Below are positions 1 through 8,881 of a stretch of 64,000 bases of DNA, piece by piece; positions within the stretch are counted from its first letter, which is position 1; every line of letters starts with the position of its first letter. The notes under the pieces were generated by a model, which was given only the letters and a program-made list of their open reading frames with translations, made no database searches and was not told the origin of the DNA. The translations under genes and the position numbers were made by a program. Source of the stretch: SHWB01 sp050246875 (GTDB lineage Bacteria > Pseudomonadota > Alphaproteobacteria > UBA6615); the NCBI GenBank assembly GCA_050246875.1, contig JBFWVF010000009.1, positions 62,001-126,000 of the forward strand, written 5' to 3'.

Positions 1-497
1 TGGATGGCGTCGGCGACCTGATTGTCCTCCTTGTGATGGGTCTCCAGCTCCTCGTCCATCAGCGCCTCGATCTCGTGCGCGTTGTCGGAGCCCATGGTCA
101 GCATGCGCAGGTAGTCGCAGAAGAACTCGACGGCGTGATGGTTGGCGGCGAAGCGCGGGAAGGCGGCGAACAGCTCGCTCTCGTGCGGATGCTCGACGTG
201 CTGCTCGAGAGCGAGGTTGCCCTTGGTGCGCGCGAGCTTGAAGGTGGCGTAGAGCATCGACAGCAGTTCGAGGTAGTCGGCTTTCTTGTTGGCCGGCCCC
301 TTCATCGCCATGCCGACGGCCTTGCCGGAGCCGCTGAGGACGGATTTCGGGTTGGAGGTGACGAAGGCGCCGACCGCCGCGCCGCCGATGATGACCAGCT
401 CGAAGGGCTGGATCAGCACCGCGATGTGACCGCCCATGGCGACGTAGCCGCCGAGGACGCAGGCCAGCACGACGATCCAGCCGATGACGATGAACAT
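1..497 (-). CDS. motA: Flagellar motor stator protein MotA (N-terminal part, cut by window edge)
   Basis: Reading leftward from an ATG at 497, the frame stays open to the window edge, giving 165 codons. The product begins MFIVIGWIVVLACVLGGY and has a second hydrophobic stretch (ELVIIGGAAVGAFV) followed by a long polar region rich in His, Glu and Asp. This matches the N-terminus of MotA of the alphaproteobacterial type: two transmembrane helices, then the large cytoplasmic loop that contacts the rotor. MotA pairs with MotB to form the proton-driven stator in the inner membrane. The last two helices, and presumably motB, lie beyond the edge. A TolQ/ExbB-type proton channel is a less likely alternative because the start resembles MotA closely. 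Confidence 0.85.
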   Translation of the reverse strand, partial: MFIVIGWIVVLACVLGGYVAMGGHIAVLIQPFELVIIGGAAVGAFVTSNPKSVLSGSGKAVGMAMKGPANKKADYLELLSMLYATFKLARTKGNLALEQHVEHPHESELFAAFPRFAANHHAVEFFCDYLRMLTMGSDNAHEIEALMDEELETHHKEDNQVADAI

Positions 498-583
498 CCC
501 GGGACCCACCCGCAGTTGGCGCCCGCATCGGCGCCCGGCGAGCGTGCCCCGGAAGGGTAAAGTTTCCGTTTAGCCGGCGGCGT

Positions 584-1798
584 TCAGCCGGTCGTCTCCA
601 TGATGCGGGTGGCGAAGCCGGCGGCTTCGAGACGGGCCCGGATATCCTCGCCATGCGCGCGGCTGCGCGTCTCGACGACGGCATCGACGTCGGCCTGCTT
701 GACCGGCACGTCGTGGAACAGCCGCTGGTGGACGATTTCGACGATGTTCCCGCCGGCGTCGCCGATGACCCGGGTGACGCGCGCGAGGTTGCCGGGCGCA
801 TCGCTGATCTGCACCCGCAGCCGCACCAGCCGTCCGCCGCGCACGAGGCCGCGCAGCAGCACCGAGGCGAGGACCCGGTGGTCGATGTTGCCGCCCGAGA
901 CGACGAGGCCGACGGACCGGCCGGTGAACCGCTCCGGCCGGTCGAGGACGGCGGCGAGGCCGGCGGCGCCGGCGCCCTCGGCGACGATGCAGGCGGCGTC
1001 GGCCATGCGGTCGACGGCCTCCTCGATGGCCTCCTCGTCGACCAGCACGACCTCGTCGACGAGGTCGCGGACGATCGGCAGGGTCAACCGGCCCGGCGTC
1101 TTGACGGCGATGCCCTCGGCCAGCGTGTCGCCGCCGACCGCCGGGGTCTCGCCGCGCAGCGCCATCGCCATTGACGGATAGTTCGCGGCCTCGACGCCGA
1201 TGATGACGATGCCGGGCTTCATCGCCTTCGCCGCCACGGCCATGCCGGCGATCAGGCCGCCGCCGCCGACCGGCACGACGAGACAGTCGAGGCCGGGCGC
1301 GTCGGCGAGCATTTCGAGGGCGACTGTGCCCTGGCCGGCAATCACCGCGGCGTCGTCGTAGGGGTGGACGAAGGTCAGGCCGTCCCGGTCGGCAAGGGCG
1401 TGGGCGTGCGCCTCGGCCTCGACCAGCGTGTCGCCTTCGAGGACGACGCGCGCGCCGAGCGCTGACGTCCGCTCGATCTTGGTGAAGGGGGTGCCGCGCG
1501 GCATCACGATGGTGGCGGCGAGCCCGTGCCGGTCGGCATGGTAGGCGACGCCCTGGGCGTGGTTGCCGGCGGAGCAGGCGACGACGCCGCGCGCGCCGCC
1601 GTCGGCGACAAGCGCCGCGATCTTGTTGGCGGCGCCGCGCACCTTGAAGGACGCCGTCGGCTGCAGGCATTCGAGCTTGAGCCGGATGTCCGTCCCGGCA
1701 GCGACGCTCAGGGCCGGCGCCATGACGGTCGGCGTGTGCAGGACCGTGCCGGCGATGGTGCGGCCGGCCCGTTCGATGTCGGCGAAGGTGATGCTCAT
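584..1798 (-). CDS. ilvA: Threonine ammonia-lyase (threonine dehydratase)
   Basis: A 404-residue fold-type II PLP enzyme that deaminates threonine to 2-oxobutanoate. The Schiff-base lysine is K52 in the motif SFKVRGA, and the phosphate-binding glycine loop VPVGGGGLIAG is present near residue 180. Residues from about 325 to the end form one ACT-like domain (VRLRVQISDAPGNLARVTRVIGD). This is the length and layout of the roughly 400-residue enzymes with a single ACT domain, not the 500-residue biosynthetic IlvA with two regulatory modules. It could therefore serve catabolism or isoleucine synthesis. The ACT domain predicts amino-acid feedback control, which is inference. The gene lies 40 bp downstream of the acylase gene on the same strand. 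Confidence 0.93.
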   Translation of the reverse strand: MSITFADIERAGRTIAGTVLHTPTVMAPALSVAAGTDIRLKLECLQPTASFKVRGAANKIAALVADGGARGVVACSAGNHAQGVAYHADRHGLAATIVMPRGTPFTKIERTSALGARVVLEGDTLVEAEAHAHALADRDGLTFVHPYDDAAVIAGQGTVALEMLADAPGLDCLVVPVGGGGLIAGMAVAAKAMKPGIVIIGVEAANYPSMAMALRGETPAVGGDTLAEGIAVKTPGRLTLPIVRDLVDEVVLVDEEAIEEAVDRMADAACIVAEGAGAAGLAAVLDRPERFTGRSVGLVVSGGNIDHRVLASVLLRGLVRGGRLVRLRVQISDAPGNLARVTRVIGDAGGNIVEIVHQRLFHDVPVKQADVDAVVETRSRAHGEDIRARLEAAGFATRIMETTG

Positions 1799-1838
1799 GA
1801 TGCCGGCAGGGTCGGGGAGGGACCCGCGTCGCGCAAGT

Positions 1839-4463
1839 TCATTCCGCCGGGTTCAGGACCAGCGTGCCGGTGGTGGCGTCCGCCAGTTCCTCGGCGGAGA
1901 GGTCCAGCCGGCGGTGGCCGCCCTCCGCCCACCGTTCCGCCAGGTCGCTCCAGTGCCGCGACAGCGGGTGGGCCGACTGGCCCGGCGCCATTGCGAACAC
2001 CGAGCGATCGAGGGCGGCGAGGTCGTATACGGCGCGCAGGCCCGGGCCGTGCACATGCGCGAAGGGACGGCGGGCGTCCGCGTTCGCCGCCGTGCCGCGG
2101 TTGACGGTGAAATCGCCGCCATCCGTGGCGACACTCGTGGACAGCAGTCCGGCGAGCGCCGCCAGCCGCTGGGCGACGGGGTGCGTGAAGCGGGCGCGGT
2201 GCAGCTTGCCCCATTGCCAGCCGGCGGTATCGGCGCCCAGCAGATCGGCCAGCCGCGCCCGTGCATCGTCGAGGGTGCCGGCGACGACGGCGGCGCAGTC
2301 GCCGGCCGCGCACCAGCGGTCCCCGTCGGCCAGCGCGGCGGCGACGGAGCGCGGCTGGCGCCGACGCCCCCAGGCGTCGTAGAGCGCCTCCAGCCGCGGG
2401 CGGAACAGGCGCTCCTGCAGCGCGTCGAACCACGCGGTCCACACCGTCGGCGCCACCGCATGGCGGTCCATCCGTCCGTCCCAGGCGGCGACGATGGCGA
2501 GCAGTTCGTCGCGCGCGGTCGTAGCCGGCGTCGCCCGACGCGCCAGTTCCAGCAATCGCGGGCGCAGCAGGGCGACCTCGCCGGCATGATCGTCGAGCTG
2601 GAGCGCCATCATATCGTCCGCCGTCAGGCCGCTGCGGCCGCCCAGCCGTTCCTCGATGCGGGCTGCGCGGAAACCCTCCGGCCAGGTTGCCGCGAGAGCG
2701 GCCGCGTCTGGTCCTGCCGTGACCCTGTTGTTGGCGTTGACCAGTTGGCCGGCGGGCGGGTTTTCGGTCGCCGGCAGGTCGCTCGACGGGATCGTGCCGT
2801 TCCAGTCGTTCGCACCGCTCGATCCGTCGACCGGGACGGTTCCGTCGCCGGCAAGACGGCGGGGAATCCGGCCGACGACACGAAAGCCGATCGTGCCTGT
2901 GGTGTCGGCGTAGAGGAGGTTCTGCACCGGCGCGCCGAACAGGTCGGCGGCGGCGCGTACCTCGGCCGCGCCGCGCGCACGCACCAGCCGTGCGAAGGCG
3001 TCGGCGGTGCGGTCGTCCGGCGCCAGACCGGTCCACGCCAGCGAGACCACGCGGTCGGGGGCCGGACGCGGCACGACCGCGTCGCCGAGGTCCGAGACGA
3101 CCGGTCCGTGCCGCGTGCGGCGAACGCGCAGGAGCTCGGGTTCGCTGCGGAATCGGACCCTGATCGTCTCCTCGCGCGTCTCGAACGCCGCCGAACCGTC
3201 CGGCGTCAGGTAGCGGCCGTTGTCCGCACCGTCGATGCGCTCGATGAACAGGTCCTGCGTGTCGGCATGGGTCGTCGTGAAGCCCCAGGCGACGTCGTCG
3301 TTGTGGCCGAGGACGACGAAGGGCTGGCCGGGAATGGTCGCGCCGGTCATCTGCAGGCCGGGCGCCTCGACGCGGGCGAGGTACCACATTCCCGGTGCCG
3401 AGAAGCCCAGATGGGGGTCGTTGGCCAGCAGCGGCCGGCCCGTCGCGGTGCGGGCACCGCCGACCGCCCAGGCGTTCGACGCCGAGGCCGCGGCGAACAC
3501 CGGCGGCAGCACCTCCGCGAAGCGTTCCAGCGGCAGGCCGCGCCACGCGCCCGCCAGCGTCGCCGGTCCGTCCTTGGGCTCCTCGGGAAACAGGACCGGC
3601 ATCAGCTCGGGCACGGCGTCGGTCAGGCGGGCGCGCAGCAGTTCCTCGCGCCAGTTGCCGGAGAGCAGCAGCGCCATTGCCTCGGCCCATAGCATGCTGT
3701 CGGCGGGGCGCCATGGCTCCGGCTCGACACCGAGCAGCAGCAGATCGGGCGGCAGCACGGCGGACGGGCTGTTCAGCCACGCATTGACACCGCCGGCATA
3801 GGCATCGAGGGCCTCGCGCGTCCAGCTCTCCATGCCCTGCAACCGCGCCTCCGCCAGCCGCCCGAGACCGAGCGTGCGCATGAAGCGATCCGATGGCAGG
3901 CCGCCGGCGCCGATCACTTCGGACAGGCGCCCGGCAATCAGGCGGCGGGCGAACTCCATCTGGAAGAAGCGGTCTTGGGCATGGACATAACCGAGGGCGC
4001 GGAAGGCATCCATCGGGTTGCCGGCGAAGATGTGCGGCACCCCGTCGCGATCACGCACCACCTGCGCAGGTGCGGAGAGGCCGGGAACGACGTCCGTTCC
4101 GTCGACCGCCGGCAGGGACCACCACGCTATCGAAGCGATCACGACGAGGATCGTCGCGACCAGGGCCGTGCCGAGAAGCAACACTGGCCGAACGAGCAGC
4201 CATGCAATCAGCAATATCCCGACAATCGTGATGACCGGTGCGAGCGCTATGCCGACTATGGCGACCGACGAGGACTTCAGGAGGTCGGTGGCGGTCACGT
4301 TGCCGCTGGCCGGCCGTGCCGCTGCCAGCCTCTCCAGTCCTTCGGCCAGTTTCGATGCCGCCTTGTCGGCGATCCTGACCGTTTCCGTTCGAAGCCAGCG
4401 AAAGCCGACCCGCCATCGTCCGGGCGCCGATGGACGCCTGCCGATGACACCGCGCCGTCTCAC
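1839..4463 (-). CDS. Penicillin acylase-family Ntn hydrolase with N-terminal membrane anchor
   Basis: An 874-residue protein of peptidase family S45 (penicillin amidases, AHL acylases). The hallmark nucleophile motif S329-N330-A331-W332 marks the expected autocleavage site between alpha and beta chains. It is followed by ANDPHLGFSAPGMWY and PFVVLGHNDDVAWGFTTTHAD, both typical of the family. N-terminal to the catalytic part are two hydrophobic segments (about 64-90 and 94-115) instead of a cleavable signal peptide, so the enzyme is probably anchored in the inner membrane facing the periplasm. The GTG start at 4463 overlaps the stop of the GNAT gene (GTGA), suggesting translational coupling; the frame upstream of it is only the antisense-like shadow of that gene. 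The substrate (beta-lactam, acyl-homoserine lactone or other N-acyl compound) cannot be told. Confidence 0.85.
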   Translation of the reverse strand: MRRRGVIGRRPSAPGRWRVGFRWLRTETVRIADKAASKLAEGLERLAAARPASGNVTATDLLKSSSVAIVGIALAPVITIVGILLIAWLLVRPVLLLGTALVATILVVIASIAWWSLPAVDGTDVVPGLSAPAQVVRDRDGVPHIFAGNPMDAFRALGYVHAQDRFFQMEFARRLIAGRLSEVIGAGGLPSDRFMRTLGLGRLAEARLQGMESWTREALDAYAGGVNAWLNSPSAVLPPDLLLLGVEPEPWRPADSMLWAEAMALLLSGNWREELLRARLTDAVPELMPVLFPEEPKDGPATLAGAWRGLPLERFAEVLPPVFAAASASNAWAVGGARTATGRPLLANDPHLGFSAPGMWYLARVEAPGLQMTGATIPGQPFVVLGHNDDVAWGFTTTHADTQDLFIERIDGADNGRYLTPDGSAAFETREETIRVRFRSEPELLRVRRTRHGPVVSDLGDAVVPRPAPDRVVSLAWTGLAPDDRTADAFARLVRARGAAEVRAAADLFGAPVQNLLYADTTGTIGFRVVGRIPRRLAGDGTVPVDGSSGANDWNGTIPSSDLPATENPPAGQLVNANNRVTAGPDAAALAATWPEGFRAARIEERLGGRSGLTADDMMALQLDDHAGEVALLRPRLLELARRATPATTARDELLAIVAAWDGRMDRHAVAPTVWTAWFDALQERLFRPRLEALYDAWGRRRQPRSVAAALADGDRWCAAGDCAAVVAGTLDDARARLADLLGADTAGWQWGKLHRARFTHPVAQRLAALAGLLSTSVATDGGDFTVNRGTAANADARRPFAHVHGPGLRAVYDLAALDRSVFAMAPGQSAHPLSRHWSDLAERWAEGGHRRLDLSAEELADATTGTLVLNPAE

Positions 4464-4912
4464 ATGTCCACCTGATAGGTCTTCCAGGGGGTCAGCCGCG
4501 CCGTGCGGTCGTAGACCGCGCGGGCGCGGTAGTTGTCCTCGGCGGTGAACCAGCGCAGCCAGGCCCAGCCGCGCCGCCGGCCCTCCGCCGCGACGGCGGC
4601 GATGAGGGCATCGGCGGCGCCACCGCCCCGGACCGACGGATCGACGAACAGGTCGTCGAGAAACCCGGCGACCTGGCCCGACAGCGGCCTCGGCAGGTCG
4701 CGGAAATGTGCCAGACCGACGACGCGGCCACTGTCGCGTTCGCGAGCGAGCAGACATTCGACGGGGTTCGCCGGATCGTGAATCCAGCCCCACACACGGT
4801 CGGCGACGGCCGGGTCGTCCGGTTGCTGGTAGAAGCGGCGATAGCCCTCGAACAGGGCCCGCCAGATCTCGCGGTCGGCCGTGCCGGGCGGGCCTATGTC
4901 ATAGCGCTCCAT
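4460..4912 (-). CDS. GNAT-family N-acetyltransferase
   Basis: A 150-residue acetyltransferase of the GNAT fold. The acetyl-CoA pyrophosphate-binding motif is visible as VRGGGAADALIAAVAAEG (consensus R/Q-x-x-G-x-G/A), preceded by the strand LDDLFVDPSVR and followed by WLRWFTAEDNYRARAVYDRT, the usual motif B region. I chose the ATG at 4912, which has a GGAG box about 8 bases upstream. A longer in-frame start at 5008 would run into the divergent hydrolase gene and add an unrelated Arg/Ala-rich tail. Its stop overlaps the GTG of the penicillin-acylase gene, so the two are probably made together. The substrate is unknown. Confidence 0.85.
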   Translation of the reverse strand: MERYDIGPPGTADREIWRALFEGYRRFYQQPDDPAVADRVWGWIHDPANPVECLLARERDSGRVVGLAHFRDLPRPLSGQVAGFLDDLFVDPSVRGGGAADALIAAVAAEGRRRGWAWLRWFTAEDNYRARAVYDRTARLTPWKTYQVDM

Positions 4913-4998
4913 ACGCCGCTCCGTCGCTTGACCGGCGCCGTGGCGGGCCGCAGGGTGCAGCGCAACACGACGGGTGCGGACGGTAACGGGAGCGGTCG

Positions 4999-5844
4999 AT
5001 GCGGTCACGCCATTTCCATGGACTGTCGAAGGCGGGATTCCATCGCCTGCACTACGTCGAATGGGGCGAATCGCGCGAAGGCGTGCCGGTCGTCTGCATT
5101 CATGGCCTGACGCAGAACGCGCGCGGCTTCGACGAGCTGGCGCGCGCCGCGTCGCTCGACCGCTGGACGCTGTGCCTCGATGTCGCGGGGCGCGGCGGCA
5201 GCGACCGCCTCGCCGACCCGGCCCTCTACGACTACGCCCAGTACCTCGCCGACGCCAACGCGCTGATCGCGCGCCTCGGCAGCGACCAGGTCGATATCGT
5301 CGGCACGTCGATGGGCGGCCTCATCGGCATGTTCCTCGCCGCCATGCCGGGCAGCCCGGTCCGCAAGCTGGTGATGAACGATGTCGGCCCGTTCATACCG
5401 CGTGCCGCGCTGGCACGCATCCGCGAGTACGTGTCGCGGGCCTGGCGCTTCACCGACGTGAAGGGCCTCGAGCAGCACATGCGGCAGGCATACGCCACCT
5501 TCGGCCCCCTGACCGACGCGCAGTGGGCGACGCTGGCGCGGCAGAGCGCGACCGAGCTCGACGACGGCGCGGTCGTGCCGCACTGGGACCCGAAGATCGG
5601 CGAGGCATTCGCCCGCACGCCGCCGAGCGACGTCAACATGTGGCCGTATTGGGACCAGGTGAAGTGCCCGGTGCTGCTGCTGCGCGGCGCGGAGTCCGAC
5701 CTGTTGCTACCCGAGACGGCGGCCGAGATGACGCGGCGCGGCCCGCGCGCCCAGCTCGTCGAATTCGCCGGTGTCGGCCACGCGCCGGTGCTGCTCGACG
5801 GCGATCAGATCAGGCCGGTCATCGAGTTCCTCGGTACGTCCTGA
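4999..5844 (+). CDS. Alpha/beta-fold hydrolase
   Basis: A 281-residue soluble alpha/beta hydrolase. The oxyanion-hole motif is HGLTQ (35-39), the nucleophile elbow is G102-T-S104-M-G, the acid is probably D234 in LLLRGAESD, and the general base is H261 in GVGHAPVL, giving a complete Ser-Asp-His triad. The lid region 140-210 contains several helices. No signal peptide is visible, so it is probably cytoplasmic. It is transcribed divergently from the GNAT/acylase pair and ends directly against the TPR gene on the other strand with no gap. Family members include esterases, haloperoxidases and ring-cleavage hydrolases; the sequence does not decide among them. Confidence 0.88.
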   Translation: MRSRHFHGLSKAGFHRLHYVEWGESREGVPVVCIHGLTQNARGFDELARAASLDRWTLCLDVAGRGGSDRLADPALYDYAQYLADANALIARLGSDQVDIVGTSMGGLIGMFLAAMPGSPVRKLVMNDVGPFIPRAALARIREYVSRAWRFTDVKGLEQHMRQAYATFGPLTDAQWATLARQSATELDDGAVVPHWDPKIGEAFARTPPSDVNMWPYWDQVKCPVLLLRGAESDLLLPETAAEMTRRGPRAQLVEFAGVGHAPVLLDGDQIRPVIEFLGTS

Positions 5845-7350
5845 TCAGGCCGGGTCGAGCGCCGACGCGGCGGCGGCGACGACCGGGCCCCAGTCGCCGG
5901 GCGCCGCCTGCCGCAACAGACGGAGCGACGGGTACCACGGGGTGTCGCTGCGGCCGGTGCCCCAGTACGCACTGGCACCGAAAGGCAGCAGCACGAGGCC
6001 GGGCCGGCCGAGGGCGCCGGCGAAATGCGCGGTCGAGTTCTCGATGGTGACGACGCCATCGAGCGCCGCAAGCTGCGCGGCATGGCCGTCGAGGTCGGCG
6101 CCCGTCTCGATGTCGGCATCGACATGCAGGCCGATGCCGGCTTCGCGCAGCGCCGCGATCTCGTCCGGCCTCGCACCGTACTGCAGCGAGACCCAGGCGA
6201 TCCCGTGCAGCCGCGCCAGCGGTGCGAGCGCGGCAGCGCCGAGCGACCGGGCGGCACCGCTGACCGGATTGGCGCTGCGCCAGGCCAGCCCGATGTGCCG
6301 CCCGCCCGGCAGGGCGGCGTAGCGGTCGCGCAGGCGCGCGGTTCGCTCGCGGTCCGCGACCAGCCAGCCGGCGTGGCGCGGAAAGGCGCTCTCGTCGCGG
6401 CGGAACAGGGCCGGCAGATCGCCGAGCGATGCCTGCGCCGCGATGCCGGCCGCGCGCGTCGCCGGATGGGGCGGCTCGAGCGCCGGCACGACCGTCGCCG
6501 CCGGAAAGGACCGGGCGAGCAGCGGCACCAGGCGGGCTTCGACCTCGACGACGACGCGCGGTGTCCGCGACAGCGCATCGGCGATGCAGGCGGCGAACAT
6601 GAGGGTGTCGCCGACACCCTGCTCGCCCCACAGCAGCAGCGCCTCGCCCTGCGCGAGCGGCCGGCCGTTCCACGCCGGCTGGCGATGCGGGCGCCGCGTG
6701 CCTGCGTTTGCCGGCAGCGCCCAGCGCCAGCGATAGGCGTCCCAGCCGGCGGCGAAGTCGCCGAGCGTCAGATGGGCGAGTGCGAGATCCCACTGCGCCT
6801 CCGCGAGCGCCGGCGCCAGCCGGACGGCGTCGGCGATCCGCTCGCGGGCCTCCCCGTGCCGGCCCCGCGCCCGCAGGACGCGGCCAAGGGCGAGCGCCGC
6901 GGCGGGATCGGCGGGATGGGCGATCGTCCATTGCCGGTAGGCCGCCTCCGCCTCGGCGTTCCGGCCTGCGTCCTGCAAAGTCACGCCGAGATTGCACAGC
7001 GCGTCGGCGTTCGCCGGGTCGAGCGCAAGGGCGCGCTGCAGGGCCGCGACCGCGTCGTCGACGCGGCCGAGATCCCCGAGAACCGCTCCATGGTGCGCCA
7101 GATAGGGCGCGGCCTGCGGCCGCAGGGCGACGGCGCGGGCGAGTTCGCGTTCGGCATCGTCGAGGCGGCCGAGGCGGTACTGTGCCAGCCCGAGGAGGTG
7201 GCGTGCGTCGGGCTGGTCGGGCAGGGCGGCGAGGATCGCGCGGCAGACGCGTGCGGCCTCGTCCAGCCGGCCGGCCTGATGATGCGCCAGCGCCGCCGTC
7301 AGCGCCGCCCTGACGGTCGTTCGTCCTGTCGATGGCGGCGATGCTGTCAT
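5845..7350 (-). CDS. TPR-repeat protein with glycosyltransferase-like C-terminal domain
   Basis: A 501-residue protein. Residues about 10-200 are tandem tetratricopeptide repeats with the usual pattern (HHQAGRLDEAARVCRAIL, LGRLDDAERELARAVAL, LGRVDDAVAALQRALAL, DAGRNAEAEAAYRQW). The C-terminal half (from about 230) begins GEALLLWGEQGVGDTLMF and carries IGLAWRS and VVTIENSTAHFAGALGRP, features of the GT-B-like domain found with TPRs in Azospirillum-type bacteria and related to GT9/GT41 proteins. Such proteins are often linked to surface polysaccharide or flagellin glycosylation, which is inference here. The gene follows the phytase-domain gene by 32 bp containing a GC hairpin. Confidence 0.82.
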   Translation of the reverse strand: MTASPPSTGRTTVRAALTAALAHHQAGRLDEAARVCRAILAALPDQPDARHLLGLAQYRLGRLDDAERELARAVALRPQAAPYLAHHGAVLGDLGRVDDAVAALQRALALDPANADALCNLGVTLQDAGRNAEAEAAYRQWTIAHPADPAAALALGRVLRARGRHGEARERIADAVRLAPALAEAQWDLALAHLTLGDFAAGWDAYRWRWALPANAGTRRPHRQPAWNGRPLAQGEALLLWGEQGVGDTLMFAACIADALSRTPRVVVEVEARLVPLLARSFPAATVVPALEPPHPATRAAGIAAQASLGDLPALFRRDESAFPRHAGWLVADRERTARLRDRYAALPGGRHIGLAWRSANPVSGAARSLGAAALAPLARLHGIAWVSLQYGARPDEIAALREAGIGLHVDADIETGADLDGHAAQLAALDGVVTIENSTAHFAGALGRPGLVLLPFGASAYWGTGRSDTPWYPSLRLLRQAAPGDWGPVVAAAASALDPA

Positions 7351-7351
7351 G

Positions 7352-7377
7352 GCTCCGGCAGACTACACTGCCGGAGC
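7352..7377 (-). terminator. GC-rich hairpin between two genes
   Basis: A perfect 9-bp inverted repeat (GCTCCGGCA at 7352-7360, TGCCGGAGC at 7369-7377) with an 8-base loop lies between the stop of the phytase-domain gene and the start of the TPR gene. No run of T follows, so it may be a weak terminator or an attenuating or mRNA-stabilising hairpin. Confidence 0.4.
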
Positions 7378-7382
7378 GCGGC

Positions 7383-8690
7383 TTACATGCCGGCCTTGAT
7401 GCCGCTGCCGGTGAGGACCACGACCTTCGTCACCTCGCCTGTAATGCCGAAGTCGTTGTCGTTGACGATGGCGACCGAGCCGTCGCCGAGCAGAGCGACG
7501 CCCTCGAGCTTCACCGGCACCTGCGGAAAGTCGGCGCTGTCGAAGCGCAGGGTCTTGCCCAGGGGGACGATGCCCGTGCCGGACAGGTCGTTGGACAGTT
7601 CGAGCGACGGCGAGGTGACCGGGTCGCTCCATTTCCCGCCCAGGATGTCGGTCGCGCCCTGCAGGGCGACTTCGTAGAGCTTGGTCGTGCCGTCCGTGCG
7701 CTCCAGCACCAGCAGGCGGTCGGTGGCGAGCGCCGTCATCTCGCTGATGCGCGGCGCGTTCTGCTTGTCGGACGGATCGAGCCGGAAGGTGTCGGGCAGG
7801 TCGAGCTGGTAGACGTACTCGCCCAGCAGCGTGTGGGTCACCGAGTCGAGCTTGAGGACCCGGGTGTTGCGGGCCTGCGCGTAAGCTTTCGCGTCAGGAT
7901 GGGCCAGCGGGTTCTGCATGATGGTGTAGAGGAAGCGGCCGTCCGGCGACACCGCGACAGACTCGATACCGCGGTTGGCCTGGCGCTTCGTGTAGATCGC
8001 CGGCAATGCGCCGGTAACCTTGTATCCGGCGTCCGCGAAATCCTTCTCGCTGCCGACGGGCACGAGCCGTTCCATGATGCGGCCATCGGCGGCGACACGC
8101 AGCAGCGAGGGCGCGTTCTCCTCGCCGATCCAGAACGTTCCATCGGCCATGCGAACGATGCCTTCGGCGTCGACCGAGGAGGCGCTTTGCGACAGCGGCC
8201 GGCCGGCACCGTCGATGGGGTTTTCAGTGGTGGCGACGGTCAGCGTGTTGGGCATGCCGGAAATCGCCTTGCCGCCGCCGTCCTTCAGCGGGATGGCATC
8301 GATCACGGCGAAGGTGCCGTCCGCCTTCAGCTCGACGCGGTAGATGGTCGGCGCGTAGCCGGGCAGGGGATAGATGCGGGCGTTCCTCGTCTCGCCACAG
8401 AGGGCCTTGCCGTCGAGGCCCATCACCGCCTTGACGTCGGCGCAGGTGAAGTTCGGGCCGCGGTCGGAGACGGTCCAGAACGTCATCGGCGGCTCGTCGG
8501 CCCGGCGGAAGGCACCGCTGCCGATGCCGATGGTGTAGCCGACGGTCTTACCGCCCTCGTATGCGACGGTTTCGATCGCGAGTGCGGGGTCGGAACTGGT
8601 GTAGAGCCGGACGGCGGGTTCGGCGGCAACGGGCGCGGCGAGGGCGGCAAGACTGCCGAGCGACACGACCGTCGCAAGGGTGCGACGCAT
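7383..8690 (-). CDS. Secreted esterase-like / phytase-domain protein
   Basis: A 435-residue protein with a clear cleavable signal peptide (MRRTLATVVSLGSLAALAAPVAAEP, cleavage after about residue 22). The mature part is a repetitive beta-rich sequence with blades such as DAEGIVRMADGTFWIGEENAPSLLRV and SVAVSPDGRFLYTIMQNPLA, and ends in LEGVALLGDGSVAIVNDNDFGI. This matches the 'esterase-like activity of phytase' beta-propeller family. Conserved Asp/Glu/Asn in the blades could bind metal. It probably acts in the periplasm or outside the cell, on phosphate esters or another substrate. The ATG at 8690 has a strong GGAGGA box just upstream; longer in-frame starts would invade the peroxiredoxin gene. 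Confidence 0.8.
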   Translation of the reverse strand: MRRTLATVVSLGSLAALAAPVAAEPAVRLYTSSDPALAIETVAYEGGKTVGYTIGIGSGAFRRADEPPMTFWTVSDRGPNFTCADVKAVMGLDGKALCGETRNARIYPLPGYAPTIYRVELKADGTFAVIDAIPLKDGGGKAISGMPNTLTVATTENPIDGAGRPLSQSASSVDAEGIVRMADGTFWIGEENAPSLLRVAADGRIMERLVPVGSEKDFADAGYKVTGALPAIYTKRQANRGIESVAVSPDGRFLYTIMQNPLAHPDAKAYAQARNTRVLKLDSVTHTLLGEYVYQLDLPDTFRLDPSDKQNAPRISEMTALATDRLLVLERTDGTTKLYEVALQGATDILGGKWSDPVTSPSLELSNDLSGTGIVPLGKTLRFDSADFPQVPVKLEGVALLGDGSVAIVNDNDFGITGEVTKVVVLTGSGIKAGM

Positions 8691-8811
8691 GGGATCCTCC
8701 GACGGGGATGGCCGGCGGAGACTCGGAGCCGGCGAAACAGTGTCGAAGGTCGCGATTGCCCGATTGCGACAGGCCTGCGTCAGCACAGTGACGGAAATGC
8801 CGGTCGCCGAA

Positions 8812-8852
8812 ATGGAACGCCCCGCCGCCGGTGCCGGCGACGGGGCGTTTGC
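8812..8852 (-). terminator. Terminator after the peroxiredoxin gene
   Basis: A long hairpin pairs AACGCCCCG (8816-8824) with CGGGGCGTT (8841-8849), and the inner GCCGG/CCGGC also pairs, leaving one mismatch and a 2-base tip. It lies 30 bp beyond the peroxiredoxin stop on the minus strand and is followed there by a T-rich stretch. Confidence 0.6.
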
Positions 8853-8881
8853 CTTCGGCGGTGGCCGCCTCGACGGGCCGA

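Noticed and set aside
1563..3692. A 709-codon plus-strand frame across the acylase gene
   Set aside because: It is antisense to the penicillin-acylase gene, whose catalytic motif and coupling to the GNAT gene leave no doubt about the coding strand.
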